64,000 nt of DNA, from positions 28,424-92,423 of the forward strand of contig NZ_SCNN01000023.1 of the NCBI RefSeq assembly GCF_005503535.1. The letters run 5' to 3'. The position numbers were made by a program, and so were the translations under genes. How positions within the stretch are numbered: position 1 is the first letter of the stretch; every line of letters starts with the position of its first letter. Of the stretch, positions 45,276-53,914 are shown in pieces. This DNA comes from Mesorhizobium comanense. Lineage in GTDB: Bacteria > Pseudomonadota > Alphaproteobacteria > Rhizobiales > Rhizobiaceae. Below the pieces are notes generated by a model. That model made no database searches, was not told the origin of the DNA, and was given only the letters and a program-made list of their open reading frames with translations.

Positions 45276-45968
45276 TCAGCCTCGTTCGCGAAGGGGTTTG
45301 CTTGCGGAAATGAATTTGCCTTTGCGGCCTCGGCCCTCGGCGCGCGGGTCCTGCCGCGCGGGCCCGCCAAGCGCCGGGCGCGGATCGAGCGCGCCGCCCG
45401 TGGCGATGAGCGAAAGGAGCTGCCGGTCGCCCGTCAGCCCTGCGCGGCTGAGGCGCGCGGGCGCCGCCGCGCGAGGCCCTGCCATGGCGGTGCGGCGGAT
45501 GGCGACAAGGCTCACCTTCAGGCCCGCCATGCCGGCGGCATCGAACAGGCCGTTGGCGGTGGCGATGCCGCGGGCGAGTGCATCGGCCTCGAACAGTTCC
45601 TGTCGCAATTGCTCGACCAGCCGGTGGGCGGCACGCCAGCGCTCGCCGAGCCTTGCCGCCTTGGCCGCGGCCTCATCGCCAAGTGCGGCAATGTCGGCGC
45701 GCGCCTCGCTCAGCGCGGCCTCGGCGCGGCGCTTGCCGGCGGCGTCGATGGTCTTTTCCAGGGCCGCGATCCGGTCGTTGCAATCGTCGAGCGCGGTGCG
45801 CGCGGCGGCAAGGTCGCCATCACCGAAGACGGCGCGCTCCTCGGCCTCGGCCAACGGGCCTTTGCGCGCGATCGCGTCGTTGAGGTCGGCATCGAGCAAG
45901 GCGATGACGGCGGCAAACTCGGCAGCCGTCCGCGCCTTGCCGAGCTGATCGGCATGGGGAGATGTCAT
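45276..45968 (-). CDS. Phage structural hypothetical protein, coiled coil
   Basis: A 230-residue, Ala/Arg/Glu-rich protein predicted to be mostly helical with long coiled-coil stretches (residues ~45-125). AAAAGGACATTCCC precedes the ATG at 45968. It lies between tail tube B and the gp14-like gene, where T7 has gp13; similarity is positional only. Confidence 0.6.
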   Translation of the reverse strand: MTSPHADQLGKARTAAEFAAVIALLDADLNDAIARKGPLAEAEERAVFGDGDLAAARTALDDCNDRIAALEKTIDAAGKRRAEAALSEARADIAALGDEAAAKAARLGERWRAAHRLVEQLRQELFEADALARGIATANGLFDAAGMAGLKVSLVAIRRTAMAGPRAAAPARLSRAGLTGDRQLLSLIATGGALDPRPALGGPARQDPRAEGRGRKGKFISASKPLRERG

Positions 45969-46019
45969 TGGGAATGTCCTTTTGGATGAAGCGTTATCTC
46001 CCCCTCGAGGGGGGATCAA

Positions 46020-48488
46020 CTAAGGCTCGGCATCGAACACCGGCGTGAAGGCGCGGATCGTGCAGGGGGTCGGGTTGACATGGCGGATGCGCACCCGGCC
46101 CTGCCCTTCCCAGCTGTCGTCGATCGGCACCTCGACATTCCCGCTGAACAGCGTTGCCCGGCCATCGGACGTCACGATCGAAGGCATGCGCACCGGCTCC
46201 CAACGCCCGCGCATCAGCGACTGCACTTCCAGCCCCGTCGTGTCGGTCTCGAGCAGCGACAAGATCACTTTCGCCACCTTCTTGCGGCGGCCGATGATGG
46301 AGCCGTCCCGGCCGCCGACATCGAGTTCCAGCGTGTCGGCGCCCGCAGCATAGGGCAGCCCGAGCTGCCATCTGGCGGCGGTCGCGCCAGCTGGCAGCGT
46401 CACCGTGCCGCCGCCGCTGACGGCCAGGCCCCGATAGACCTTGCCGTCGGCCAGCACGTCGACAGACTGGCCCGCGAGATGCATCGCGCCGCCCACCGTC
46501 GCAACCGCGGCGCCATGATAAGTCAGGCCGCAATCGACCTCGAAGGCCTCGGCGACGGCGCCGTATTCGAAGGGCGCGGTCTTGATCTCGATATAGCGCC
46601 TCGTCACGCCGCCGATGGTGCGCTTGACGATGAGCCAGAGATCGTCATTGCCATCCTGGCCCGGCGTGACCGCCGCACTTTCGACCACCGCCCAGCCCGT
46701 ATCGCCGAAGACGCCGCCCAGCCGATGTCGGTGCATGCCCCTGACGTCCTGGCTCGGCTGGTGTGTATAGCCACCGAGTTCACCATTATCGAGCGGGAAC
46801 CAAAGCAGGGGATCGGGATCCGCCTGGAAGGCGAGCTCGACCACACCCTGCTTGGGAATATGCTCGGAAATCTGGCCGACGTCGTCCGACGTAAAACGGC
46901 TCTGCGCGGTCTGCGTCAGCTCTGCAATCGACCGGCGCGAGCGTGTGACGTAGAGGAACGACTGGCCGGCATCGACAGGCCGGATGCGGGCGCAGCCGAA
47001 AGTGCGCGAACGCCGGTTCTTGAACGAGGACGGGGTCAGCGCCTCGTCTATGCCAGAGCCCGACAAAGCGCGCACGCCTCCAGACGTGCCGATCAGCAGC
47101 GCGCCATCGGAATCGGCGATCCAGACGATGTCGTTGGCCTGGCCGCCGCCGGCCTGGACGAATTCCAGCGCATCGTCGTCCTTCTCGCCGAGCGCGAACT
47201 TGTCGAAATCGCCCGTGGCCGAGGCGTAGACGGAAAATTTCCGGCTGAAGGCGAGACGCTCCTCATAGAGCGAGCCGCTCTCGACATATTTGCCGGGCAC
47301 GAAAGTGCCGAGCCGCCAGCGCGTGATCGGCGAGAGATCGGGAAGTGCGTGGCCGTAGAGCCGGATCTTGACGGATGTGGCGCTGGTCAGGCTGGTGACC
47401 TTGGCCCAGCGCCAGATATTGTCGCCGCCCAGTAGCCGGATCGCCCGGCCGACATCGCTCGTCTGAAACCCCGTGTCATTGTTGATGCCGACCAGCGATG
47501 AGGCAGTCAGGTCGAAGGGCGTCATCGTATCGCCATTTTCTGCCATGGCCAGTTCAGCCATGCTGGTGACGGTAGCGTCGCTGCCACCGCCGCCGGAAAA
47601 CTTGAAGCGGTAGTATTGATAGGTGGTCGAGTTCTGGAAATCAAAGAACCGGACTTCCGAGCCCGACCATCCGATCTCGCCGGCGCGGCTGTCGAGGGTT
47701 GTGTAGTTCGAGCCGTCGTTCGATCCCGAAAGCACCCAGGCCGTGCACATGTCGCCATTGCCCGCGACACTGTCGGTACAGGCAATCCAGTAGGCGTTGA
47801 CCGCCCTCCCTTGGCCCGCGGGGAACTGATATTGGACAAAGCCGCTGCTTCCGTCGCCCACCTTCACATACTGGTTAAAGTCGCGGTCGAATATCCTCCA
47901 GCTGCTAGATCCCGTCCCATCATCGGTCACCGTGCCGCTCGGTGCGCTCGAGGATGTCATCCTCGGCGTCGCATGGCCGGTACTGGTCGGCGTCAGCGTG
48001 GTGGCTGTTGAGTTGATGTCGTCATAGGGGCCGTCGAGGAACTGGAAGTCGTCGAGCGTCCAGGCGGTATGGGCCGTGCGCGTCAGCACTTTCGGCGGAT
48101 AGTTGCGATGGGTGATCCACATCTGGTCGGCGGATTGGACATAGGCGAGCTCGAACAGGTCCGCCTCAAGATAGGGCGAAGCCACTTCCACCGTGCCGAC
48201 GCGGGCGCCATAGGCATAGACGCGAATATACTGGTCGCCGAATTCGAGCGCATAGGCCTGGTCGGCGGAGAAGATGAACGGGATCAGCCGCGTCTTCTTC
48301 GCCGACACCTTGACTTCACCGGCAAAGTAGGTGCCGCCGCGCTTGCGGATGCCGCCATGCGGCAGCGTGACGAAATTCTCGCACCGGGCGAGTGCTGCCC
48401 GGTAAAAATCGAGCGAAGCGCGCGCGTGGAGGCGCGGCGAAATCTCGCCGCGGGTGAAGACGTCCTGAACCGGATAAAGCGAGGTCAT
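46020..48488 (-). CDS. Phage tail tubular protein B (T7 gp12-like)
   Basis: An 822-residue protein starting YPVQDVFTRGEISPRLHARA, the usual opening of podovirus nozzle proteins (F-x-x-G-E-x-S-P-R-x-x-x-R). Later motifs such as NDIVWIADSDGALLIGTSGG and LLWFPLDNGELGGYTH also fit. It forms the tail nozzle. It overlaps the tail tube A gene by one base. Confidence 0.85.
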   Translation of the reverse strand: MTSLYPVQDVFTRGEISPRLHARASLDFYRAALARCENFVTLPHGGIRKRGGTYFAGEVKVSAKKTRLIPFIFSADQAYALEFGDQYIRVYAYGARVGTVEVASPYLEADLFELAYVQSADQMWITHRNYPPKVLTRTAHTAWTLDDFQFLDGPYDDINSTATTLTPTSTGHATPRMTSSSAPSGTVTDDGTGSSSWRIFDRDFNQYVKVGDGSSGFVQYQFPAGQGRAVNAYWIACTDSVAGNGDMCTAWVLSGSNDGSNYTTLDSRAGEIGWSGSEVRFFDFQNSTTYQYYRFKFSGGGGSDATVTSMAELAMAENGDTMTPFDLTASSLVGINNDTGFQTSDVGRAIRLLGGDNIWRWAKVTSLTSATSVKIRLYGHALPDLSPITRWRLGTFVPGKYVESGSLYEERLAFSRKFSVYASATGDFDKFALGEKDDDALEFVQAGGGQANDIVWIADSDGALLIGTSGGVRALSGSGIDEALTPSSFKNRRSRTFGCARIRPVDAGQSFLYVTRSRRSIAELTQTAQSRFTSDDVGQISEHIPKQGVVELAFQADPDPLLWFPLDNGELGGYTHQPSQDVRGMHRHRLGGVFGDTGWAVVESAAVTPGQDGNDDLWLIVKRTIGGVTRRYIEIKTAPFEYGAVAEAFEVDCGLTYHGAAVATVGGAMHLAGQSVDVLADGKVYRGLAVSGGGTVTLPAGATAARWQLGLPYAAGADTLELDVGGRDGSIIGRRKKVAKVILSLLETDTTGLEVQSLMRGRWEPVRMPSIVTSDGRATLFSGNVEVPIDDSWEGQGRVRIRHVNPTPCTIRAFTPVFDAEP

Positions 48489-49087
48489 CAGCGCACACCC
48501 CTGCCGTCGCCGCGCTGGAGCGACCAGGAAGCGGTGTAAAGCCGCCCGCCCCGCTGGATCGCATTGGCATTGAAGGCGGCGTCCAGCGCGCGGTCATAGG
48601 CCGCGCGGGCCACGTCGATCATGCCGGACTTGTGCGTCAGCGGATGCGCGATCTTGATGGCGAGCGCCGCCACGAGCACTTCGGTGAACAGCGCATCCCA
48701 GTCATTGGGGTCGGTCAGGTTGGCGACATAGCGGATGACGAGCGGCCCCGGCTGGTCGCAATAGATGAGGCCCGCCTCCTGCCGCCAGGAGATCGGCACG
48801 CCATCCGCCTCGCCATTGTGGGTCAGCGGCAGCGGGCGCAGGCAGTCGGCCGGCAGTTCATAGGTGAAGTTCAACGTGCAGGCACCGTTGCCGCTATCCG
48901 ATCCCGCGATCGTTGCGCGCAGGATCGCGAACACCCAGGCGCATTTGGTCAGCTCGGCCTCACGCGTCAGGTCGAAATGCAGGTTGAGCAGGCGCGCCGC
49001 CTTGACGTCCTGGTCGAGGCTGTCGATCGGCGCCTCGTCGAGCACGGCGAGCGCCATGTTGGCGATGTCGAGCGGAGTGATGGCCAT
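48488..49087 (-). CDS. Phage tail tubular protein A (T7 gp11-like)
   Basis: A 199-residue gatekeeper protein. The N-terminus ITPLDIANMALAVLDEAPI and the helical ALAIKIAHPLTHKSGM segment match podovirus gp11-type adaptors, which form the ring between portal and nozzle. Its stop overlaps the next start (TGATG). Confidence 0.82.
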   Translation of the reverse strand: MAITPLDIANMALAVLDEAPIDSLDQDVKAARLLNLHFDLTREAELTKCAWVFAILRATIAGSDSGNGACTLNFTYELPADCLRPLPLTHNGEADGVPISWRQEAGLIYCDQPGPLVIRYVANLTDPNDWDALFTEVLVAALAIKIAHPLTHKSGMIDVARAAYDRALDAAFNANAIQRGGRLYTASWSLQRGDGRGVR

Positions 49088-49170
49088 GGGTCGCCTCGTG
49101 GTGAATTGCGGGGATGGAAAAAAGCCGCTCGAGGCGGCTTGGGGATTTCTATTCCGGTAGGATCGGCACT

Positions 49171-49350
49171 CTACGGCGCCCCCCTCTGGCCTGCCGGCCA
49201 TCTCCCCCACAGGTGGGGAGATCGGATGTCGCGCCGGCTTTCGCCAATCTCCGCCATTGCAGGAATGAGCGCGGCATTGGAACCGCTGATCTCCCCCCTC
49301 GTGGGGGAGATGGCCGGCAGGCCAGAGGGGGGCGCGAAGGAACGCCAGCG
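49171..49350. repeat. Palindromic intergenic repeat, paired inverted copies
   Basis: An inverted pair (GGCGCCCCCCTCTGGCCTGC at left, GGCAGGCCAGAGGGGGGCGC at right, with CTCCCCC hairpins inside) lies between the capsid and tail tube A genes. It is the same family as the other repeats of the window and interrupts what would be a continuous phage operon. The rest of the 394-base gap shows nothing. Confidence 0.8.
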
Positions 49351-49481
49351 CCTCACCGCTCGCTGGCCGGCGTGCAGGCCGAAGCTGGTCAGGAATTCCA
49401 CCTCGACCAAATCGGACTGGAGAACGTTGCCACGGGCATCCGGAGCGGGAGATGTTTCCCCCGCCCCTCGCCTCGGCCCGA

Positions 49482-50471
49482 TCAGGCCTCGGTGGTCTTC
49501 AGCGCGATGAAGGTCATGTTCTTCACGCTCGACGCCGTGCGGTCCCAGTTTACCGCCAGCGCCAGTTCGGCATCGGTGGCGAACTCACCGGCCGAGGAGG
49601 CGTCGAGGAAGCGGGTGCCCGGCACGTGCGGCACGAAGTGCCGGCGGCCGACCATTTCGGTGACGCCGCCGCCATGGCCCTGGCGCGGCTTGCGGTCGAA
49701 CTCCAGCGGGCCGCCCTCGGTGTTGACCGGCAGCTCGTTCCACAGGATCGCCTTGTCCTTGAACATGAAGGCGGTGTAGACGCCGCCGGCCACCGGAATG
49801 TCGTCATCGACTACGCAGCGCAGCCCCATATAGTAGGGGATCAGCGGCCCGCCCTGCTCGGAGGACGGCACATAGTCGATGAGGTCGGCGAGCTTCAGCG
49901 CCTTCATCTGCTTGGAATGCATCCAGATCGTCTTGAACTTGTCGGCGCGGTCGCCCATCAGATAGGCGGCCTCGATGATGTCGGTGTCGACGATGGAGGC
50001 GCCGGTGGTGCGCACCAGGTCGCCGCCATCATTGGCGATGTTGTCCGCCACCACCCCCTTGAGGATACCGAGCAGGGTCAGCTTGTTGGCGCGCTGCCAG
50101 TACTCGGTCTGCCGCTTGACGATCAACTTCTGCGGATCGTCGCCGGCAAGGATCGAGGTCAGGTCCGGAACGCCCCAGGCCTGGGCGCGCACGTTGCGGG
50201 CCGCGACCTCGCGCCGCGAACCGACCTTCTTCATCTCGATGCTGTCGGCCGGGTCGTCGTTGACAGGCTCGGACGGGTCGTTGCCGAGATCCTTCCAGCC
50301 GGGCATGTCGACGGAGCGGCCCCCCATCGACAGTCTCGAGGAGATGGCCGGGTCAGAAAACAGGATTCCCGCCTGGTAGATCTCCAGCGACTGGACATGT
50401 TCTTCGAAAGCGTATTGCGCATAGACGGACGGAACGATCGCATCCGCGATGCGGGTGTAGGCATCTGCCAT
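49482..50471 (-). CDS. Phage major capsid protein
   Basis: A 329-residue protein with the features of coat proteins from T7-like prophages: an N-terminal helix region (VYAQYAFEEHVQSLEIYQAG), MPGWKDLGNDPSEPVNDDP, VRTTGASIVDTDIIEAAYLM and a central MHSKQMKALKLADLIDYVP segment. It lies directly after the scaffold gene, as expected. Confidence 0.85.
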   Translation of the reverse strand: MADAYTRIADAIVPSVYAQYAFEEHVQSLEIYQAGILFSDPAISSRLSMGGRSVDMPGWKDLGNDPSEPVNDDPADSIEMKKVGSRREVAARNVRAQAWGVPDLTSILAGDDPQKLIVKRQTEYWQRANKLTLLGILKGVVADNIANDGGDLVRTTGASIVDTDIIEAAYLMGDRADKFKTIWMHSKQMKALKLADLIDYVPSSEQGGPLIPYYMGLRCVVDDDIPVAGGVYTAFMFKDKAILWNELPVNTEGGPLEFDRKPRQGHGGGVTEMVGRRHFVPHVPGTRFLDASSAGEFATDAELALAVNWDRTASSVKNMTFIALKTTEA

Positions 50472-50522
50472 TTTTGTCTTCCTTCAGGTTGGGTTTGGTG
50501 GTTGAGGTGTTGCGGATGCGGC

Positions 50523-51434
50523 CTAAAGCGGGTTGTTCGGCATCCAGAGTTCCGGGTTCTCCCCGGCCTCGCGAGCCAGCCGCCGGGCGCGCGCCGGGTC
50601 GCTTCTGACGAGGGTGGAGATGGCCGTCAGGTTGCGTTCGCCGGAGGCGTTGCGCCTGAAGGGGTTGCCCCCTGCCGGAGCCGCCCCGCCGTCGATTGTG
50701 TCTTCCCTGAACATCGCTTCGCCGATGGCGTGGAACGCCCTGGCGATCTGCGGATCGGTCAATGCCCCGTCCGGCAGAAGGATGCCCTTGGCCTTGTAGG
50801 CATCGACCAGGCCGAGCTTCTTCATCGCCCGGTTGGCGACCTCCAGCCTGCCGCGAAAGCCATCGCTGTCGGTCGGCCCCCATTCCCGCACCAGTTCGTC
50901 ATGCGTGGCCTCGACCGAGCGGGCGAGCGCGATCTGTTGCGCCTGTGCCTGCTCGGCCATGTAGCCGACGAACTTGTCATGGTAGGCCTGCGCGGTCCGG
51001 GGACTGGCGCCCGCTTCGACCGCCCAGGCCTTGGAGGCGCTGGCGAGCTCGTCCGAATAGGCGAAGTTTTCCGGCAGTCCCTCCGGACGCCGGTACTCGA
51101 CTTTTTCGGCCGACGTCAGCGGACGCATCTGCTCGGGCAGCCGGGCATGAAACTTCTCCCAGTCTTCCCTCGATGCATCCTTGCCTGGAACGCGCAGGCT
51201 CTCGCCCTGCTGCCGCTCCAGTTCCGCGTAGGACGTGAAAACCCGATCGAGATTTTCAGTCCTGGTCCAGCCCTTGGCTTCAGCAAGCTTGCGGTTGCCT
51301 TCGGAAAGACCGTCAAGCCAACTTTTCGCGGCGGGCGCGGCGGACCTGTTGTCCGCGCCGGCCGATGGCCCAACTGGGTTGCCCGCAGGCTGCGCGCGCG
51401 CCGCCACGGACCCGGCGTCTGCCAGATCTGTCAT
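50523..51434 (-). CDS. Phage scaffolding protein (T7 gp9-like)
   Basis: A 303-residue, charged, helical protein with a disordered Ala/Gly/Pro N-terminus and the segment GWTRTENLDRVFTSYAELER seen in many prophage scaffold proteins. The ATG at 51434 is chosen; a start at 51488 in frame would add 18 residues. It guides capsid assembly and is lost from the mature head. Confidence 0.75.
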   Translation of the reverse strand: MTDLADAGSVAARAQPAGNPVGPSAGADNRSAAPAAKSWLDGLSEGNRKLAEAKGWTRTENLDRVFTSYAELERQQGESLRVPGKDASREDWEKFHARLPEQMRPLTSAEKVEYRRPEGLPENFAYSDELASASKAWAVEAGASPRTAQAYHDKFVGYMAEQAQAQQIALARSVEATHDELVREWGPTDSDGFRGRLEVANRAMKKLGLVDAYKAKGILLPDGALTDPQIARAFHAIGEAMFREDTIDGGAAPAGGNPFRRNASGERNLTAISTLVRSDPARARRLAREAGENPELWMPNNPL

Positions 51435-51508
51435 GTGATGTATCCTTGATTGTTGGCAAAAATGATCCGTGCGATGCTGCGCGGTCACGAACTTGTTCGG
51501 AGGCAGTC

Positions 51509-51748
51509 ATGGCCAGAGGGCTCTACCGCCACGGCGAAACCGTCGCGATGGTCCTGTTCGAGAAGAATTCCATGATCGTGCCGAAAGACGATTATGATCT
51601 GCGCGGCTACCAGCCGGCGTTCGAGACGCTTCCGACACATGCCGAATGGGTGGAGAGGCATCGTGTCCATGGGCAGGAAAGCATGACACAGGCGGAGTGG
51701 AGGGCCTGGTTGAACAAGACCGGCAGGGATAAGCCTGACCCGCGCTGA
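51509..51748 (+). CDS. Hypothetical protein
   Basis: A 79-residue rightward gene with CGGAGG ahead of the ATG at 51509. The sequence (MARGLYRHGETVAMVLFEKN, YDLRGYQPAFETLP) is soluble and acidic to neutral, with no recognised family. It lies against the phage direction between the scaffold gene and a convergent head gene, and may be a moron gene. Confidence 0.6.
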   Translation: MARGLYRHGETVAMVLFEKNSMIVPKDDYDLRGYQPAFETLPTHAEWVERHRVHGQESMTQAEWRAWLNKTGRDKPDPR

Positions 51749-51751
51749 GAC

Positions 51752-52324
51752 TCAGACGTTATCGCCCCAGTTCTCCCACAGCAGCGTCACCGTTCCCGTC
51801 ACCGCGAGCGTCCCGTCGGCGTCGATGTCCGTGCCGGTGGCGAAGGCGAGGTTGAGATAGAGGTCGATCGGCGTCACCGTCCCGTCGAGCGTCGAGGCCG
51901 CCGCGATGTCGGCGGTGGAGGCCGACGAAAAAGCGGGGCCCGCCCCATCCAGCGTCCGGCCGGTGGAGGCCAGCACATTGACCATGGCGCCGGCCAGCGT
52001 CGCGCTCGACGCCGCCGCTGAGCCGAGCGACCAGGTCAGCGCCGCATTGTCGTTGATGGTCGAGGCGCGAGCGGTCTGCACCGAAAATTGCAGCCGCGCC
52101 GTGCCGCCCTTGATGCGCACCTTGCCGTCGGCGAAATCGAAGATTTTCTGGGAGGCATAGGCAAGCGCGTCGGTGACCGGCACCTGCATGCCGGTGAAGG
52201 TGAAGACAGTGCGGAAAGCCCCGCCCTGCCCAGATGTCACGGCCTTCAGGCCGGGTCTGGGCGGGGCGAGGCCGGCCTCGCGGGCGGCGGCACGGGCAAG
52301 GGTGCGGGGAAGTCCACGCGTCAT
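51752..52324 (-). CDS. Phage head-associated hypothetical protein
   Basis: A 190-residue protein with a beta-rich pattern (GAFRTVFTFTGMQVPVTDAL, GTLAVTGTVTLLWENWG). Its Thr/Ala richness and position just upstream of the scaffold suggest a head decoration protein, but this is inference. The ATG at 52324 was chosen because the longer frame reads into unlikely Arg-rich sequence. Confidence 0.6.
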   Translation of the reverse strand: MTRGLPRTLARAAAREAGLAPPRPGLKAVTSGQGGAFRTVFTFTGMQVPVTDALAYASQKIFDFADGKVRIKGGTARLQFSVQTARASTINDNAALTWSLGSAAASSATLAGAMVNVLASTGRTLDGAGPAFSSASTADIAAASTLDGTVTPIDLYLNLAFATGTDIDADGTLAVTGTVTLLWENWGDNV

Positions 52325-52588
52325 TCTGCATCTCCATTTATTGAAAATTTCGGGAACGGCCTCGGGGCAGGCCGGTATGGTCGACAAGCGACGCCGCGCT
52401 GCAAAGCCTGAATCGATTTGCCAGCGGGCGGCGCTACAGCCTTGTTCCAAAGCTGTTTTCGCGGGTTTCGGCCCATCAACGCCCGAGAAACCATGACTCA
52501 CTTCGTGAGCGGCCCTGCCCCCGTTCCGCCGCAATGCGGCCGCAGGTGGCGATTGATAGGGATTTCAGACCTTTAAGGGAGACCTCGC

Positions 52589-52909
52589 ATGACCTTTCAC
52601 AAAGCCATTGCCGCCGTGGTTCTGGCCGCCGCGCTTGCGGGCTGCCAGTCGCAGACCGAAGGCCAGCAGCGGGCCACGACGGGCGCCCTGATTGGCGGCG
52701 CCGGCGGCGCCCTCGTCGGCCAGGCGATCGGCGGCAACACCAAGAGCACGGTGATCGGCGCGGCCAGCGGCGCGCTGCTCGGCGCAGTCGTCGGCTCCGC
52801 CACCACCCCGCAGGAACCGCGCGGCCGGCAGCTCTGCCGCTACCAGGACCGCTACGGCCAGATCTACACGGCCCCCTGCGACGATCGCTACTACAACGGC
52901 AATTATTGA
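52589..52909 (+). CDS. Glycine-zipper outer-membrane lipoprotein
   Basis: A 106-residue lipoprotein: signal peptide with lipobox LAGC, then a glycine-zipper core (GGAGGALVGQAIGG, GAASGALLGAVVG) as in the 17-kDa surface antigen/YMGG family, and a Cys/Tyr-rich tail. AAGGGAG precedes the ATG. Such proteins sit in the outer membrane. It is a host-type gene inside the phage block, on the opposite strand. Confidence 0.82.
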   Translation: MTFHKAIAAVVLAAALAGCQSQTEGQQRATTGALIGGAGGALVGQAIGGNTKSTVIGAASGALLGAVVGSATTPQEPRGRQLCRYQDRYGQIYTAPCDDRYYNGNY

Positions 52910-52921
52910 TCCTGTCGGCCT

Positions 52922-52990
52922 CTTCCTTCTCCCCGTTCAACGGGGAGAAGGTCCCGGCAGGGAGATGAAGGGCAGCAGCGCCAACGTCTA
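52922..52990. repeat. Palindromic repeat, left border of the toxin cassette
   Basis: TTCTCCCCGTT-CAACGGGGAGAA (52927-52949) forms a perfect hairpin and is followed by GGTCCCGGCAGGGAGATGA. The same hairpin and flank, in the same orientation, occurs at 54882-54945 on the other side of the TNT toxin and immunity genes. Confidence 0.82.
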
Positions 52991-53111
52991 GGATGTCGGC
53001 GCCGTTGAAGAATAATGACGGCGCGTATTGCCGATCGGCGAGAGGCCAATTCTGAATTCCGGAGCGCCGCTCCCCCGCAACCATCGCGGCATCCGCATCG
53101 GCTATCGCGGC

Positions 53112-53139
53112 GCAAACAAAACCCGCCTCGAAGGCGGGT
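53112..53139 (-). terminator. Rho-independent terminator
   Basis: Read leftward, ACCCGCC and GGCGGGT form a seven-base stem with a five-base loop followed by TTTGTTT. It could end the immunity-gene transcript coming from 53350, or the short RNA begun at the nearby promoter (about 50 bases). Confidence 0.65.
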
Positions 53140-53168
53140 CGCTGGCGCAAATCAGTACCATGGACGGA

Positions 53169-53198
53169 AGTGTAGCATTGCTGCCGTCACTGCGTCAA
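53169..53198 (-). promoter_or_regulatory. Predicted sigma-70-type promoter
   Basis: Read leftward, TTGACG (-35, 53193-53198) and TACACT (-10, 53169-53174) are 18 bases apart, with A/T-rich DNA upstream. The copy at 61913-61942 keeps the same spacing. Confidence 0.6.
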
Positions 53199-53349
53199 TG
53201 GACTTGAGAATAAAATCCTATTGGACATTCTTTTCGGCGTAGGCGAGCCGTGCATCTTCTCCTGCCGGATCGTCTTTCCGGTTAGGTCTCGTGTCCGCCA
53301 TGCCCGCCCTATCCGATTACCGCCATGTCATTCAGGCTGTCTATCGTGC

Positions 53350-53664
53350 TCAGTCGGATTGTTTCCTGGGAGCAGCCAAAACGACCTGCAATCCTCTCGC
53401 AAGATCAGCTCTTCTCATCCGTAAGCTGTCGCTGCCAGGGTTCAGCAGCAGCATCTGGTCATCGCTGAGGATAGAGATAAGAAGATTGCGGTCGATCGAA
53501 ATACCTTGATCTTCGAAACCGCTGCCGGCCGCCTCTCGCTTGAATGTCGCTTCGTCGACAAAAATCGGGATGAAAGACTCTCCGTTTATGATGAAGTCCT
53601 GGAGCCTGATGTCGTGGCCTTTGACATCCTCCCAGCCACCAATGACAATGACATGGTCGCTCAT
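53350..53664 (-). CDS. Immunity-like protein (SseB-like)
   Basis: A 104-residue acidic soluble protein. The core ESFIPIFVDEATFKREAAGS resembles the N-terminal domain of SseB-like proteins, which occur as immunity proteins in polymorphic toxin loci. It starts one base after the Imm59-like gene, so the toxin and two immunity-like genes form one coupled unit. Family assignment is tentative. Confidence 0.55.
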   Translation of the reverse strand: MSDHVIVIGGWEDVKGHDIRLQDFIINGESFIPIFVDEATFKREAAGSGFEDQGISIDRNLLISILSDDQMLLLNPGSDSLRMRRADLARGLQVVLAAPRKQSD

Positions 53665-53665
53665 C

Positions 53666-53914
53666 TCACGATCCTCTCGGTATCTGTCGCGACGTATGAC
53701 TTTTCATAAGTGTTTTAAGAAGATATTCTAGAGCATCGGATTCCGTTTTAAAACTCTCCCATCTCGACTGCGAGCCGCGCTCGGTATAATATACACACCA
53801 CGCGCCGCCGACCTTATCCAAAATAAATGAATCATCTTTTGTACTATACAAACTATAAGAATGAGGCATAATATTCTCATCATTAACAGCCGAATAAAAT
53901 TCGTCCCTGGTCAT
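53666..53914 (-). CDS. Immunity-like protein for the TNT toxin (Imm59-like)
   Basis: An 82-residue low-GC protein. The ATG at 53914 is preceded by AAGGAGG and overlaps the toxin stop by ATGA, a classic toxin-immunity junction. YSLYSTKDDSF, WCVYYTERGS and FKTESDALEYLLKTL recall the W-V-Y-x-E-R-G ... F-x-x-E-x-x-A pattern I associate with Imm59-type immunity to TNT toxins. The low GC marks it as acquired. Position is strong evidence, family moderate. Confidence 0.65.
   Translation of the reverse strand: MTRDEFYSAVNDENIMPHSYSLYSTKDDSFILDKVGGAWCVYYTERGSQSRWESFKTESDALEYLLKTLMKSHTSRQIPRGS

Larger units (their letters stand above)
53049..53225 (-). repeat. ~175-base duplicated promoter/terminator region (copy 1)
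   Basis: This segment is similar, in the same orientation, to 61797-61970: both share GAATTCCG, ACAAAACCCGCCT, GCGCAAATCAG, ACCATGGAC and ATTGCTGCC-TCAC, with more scattered matches. Read leftward each has a strong promoter and a short leader with ACGGTACTGATTTGCGCC-type sequence. I interpret it as a small-RNA-like or regulatory unit; the similarity is seen, the role is inferred. Confidence 0.6.
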
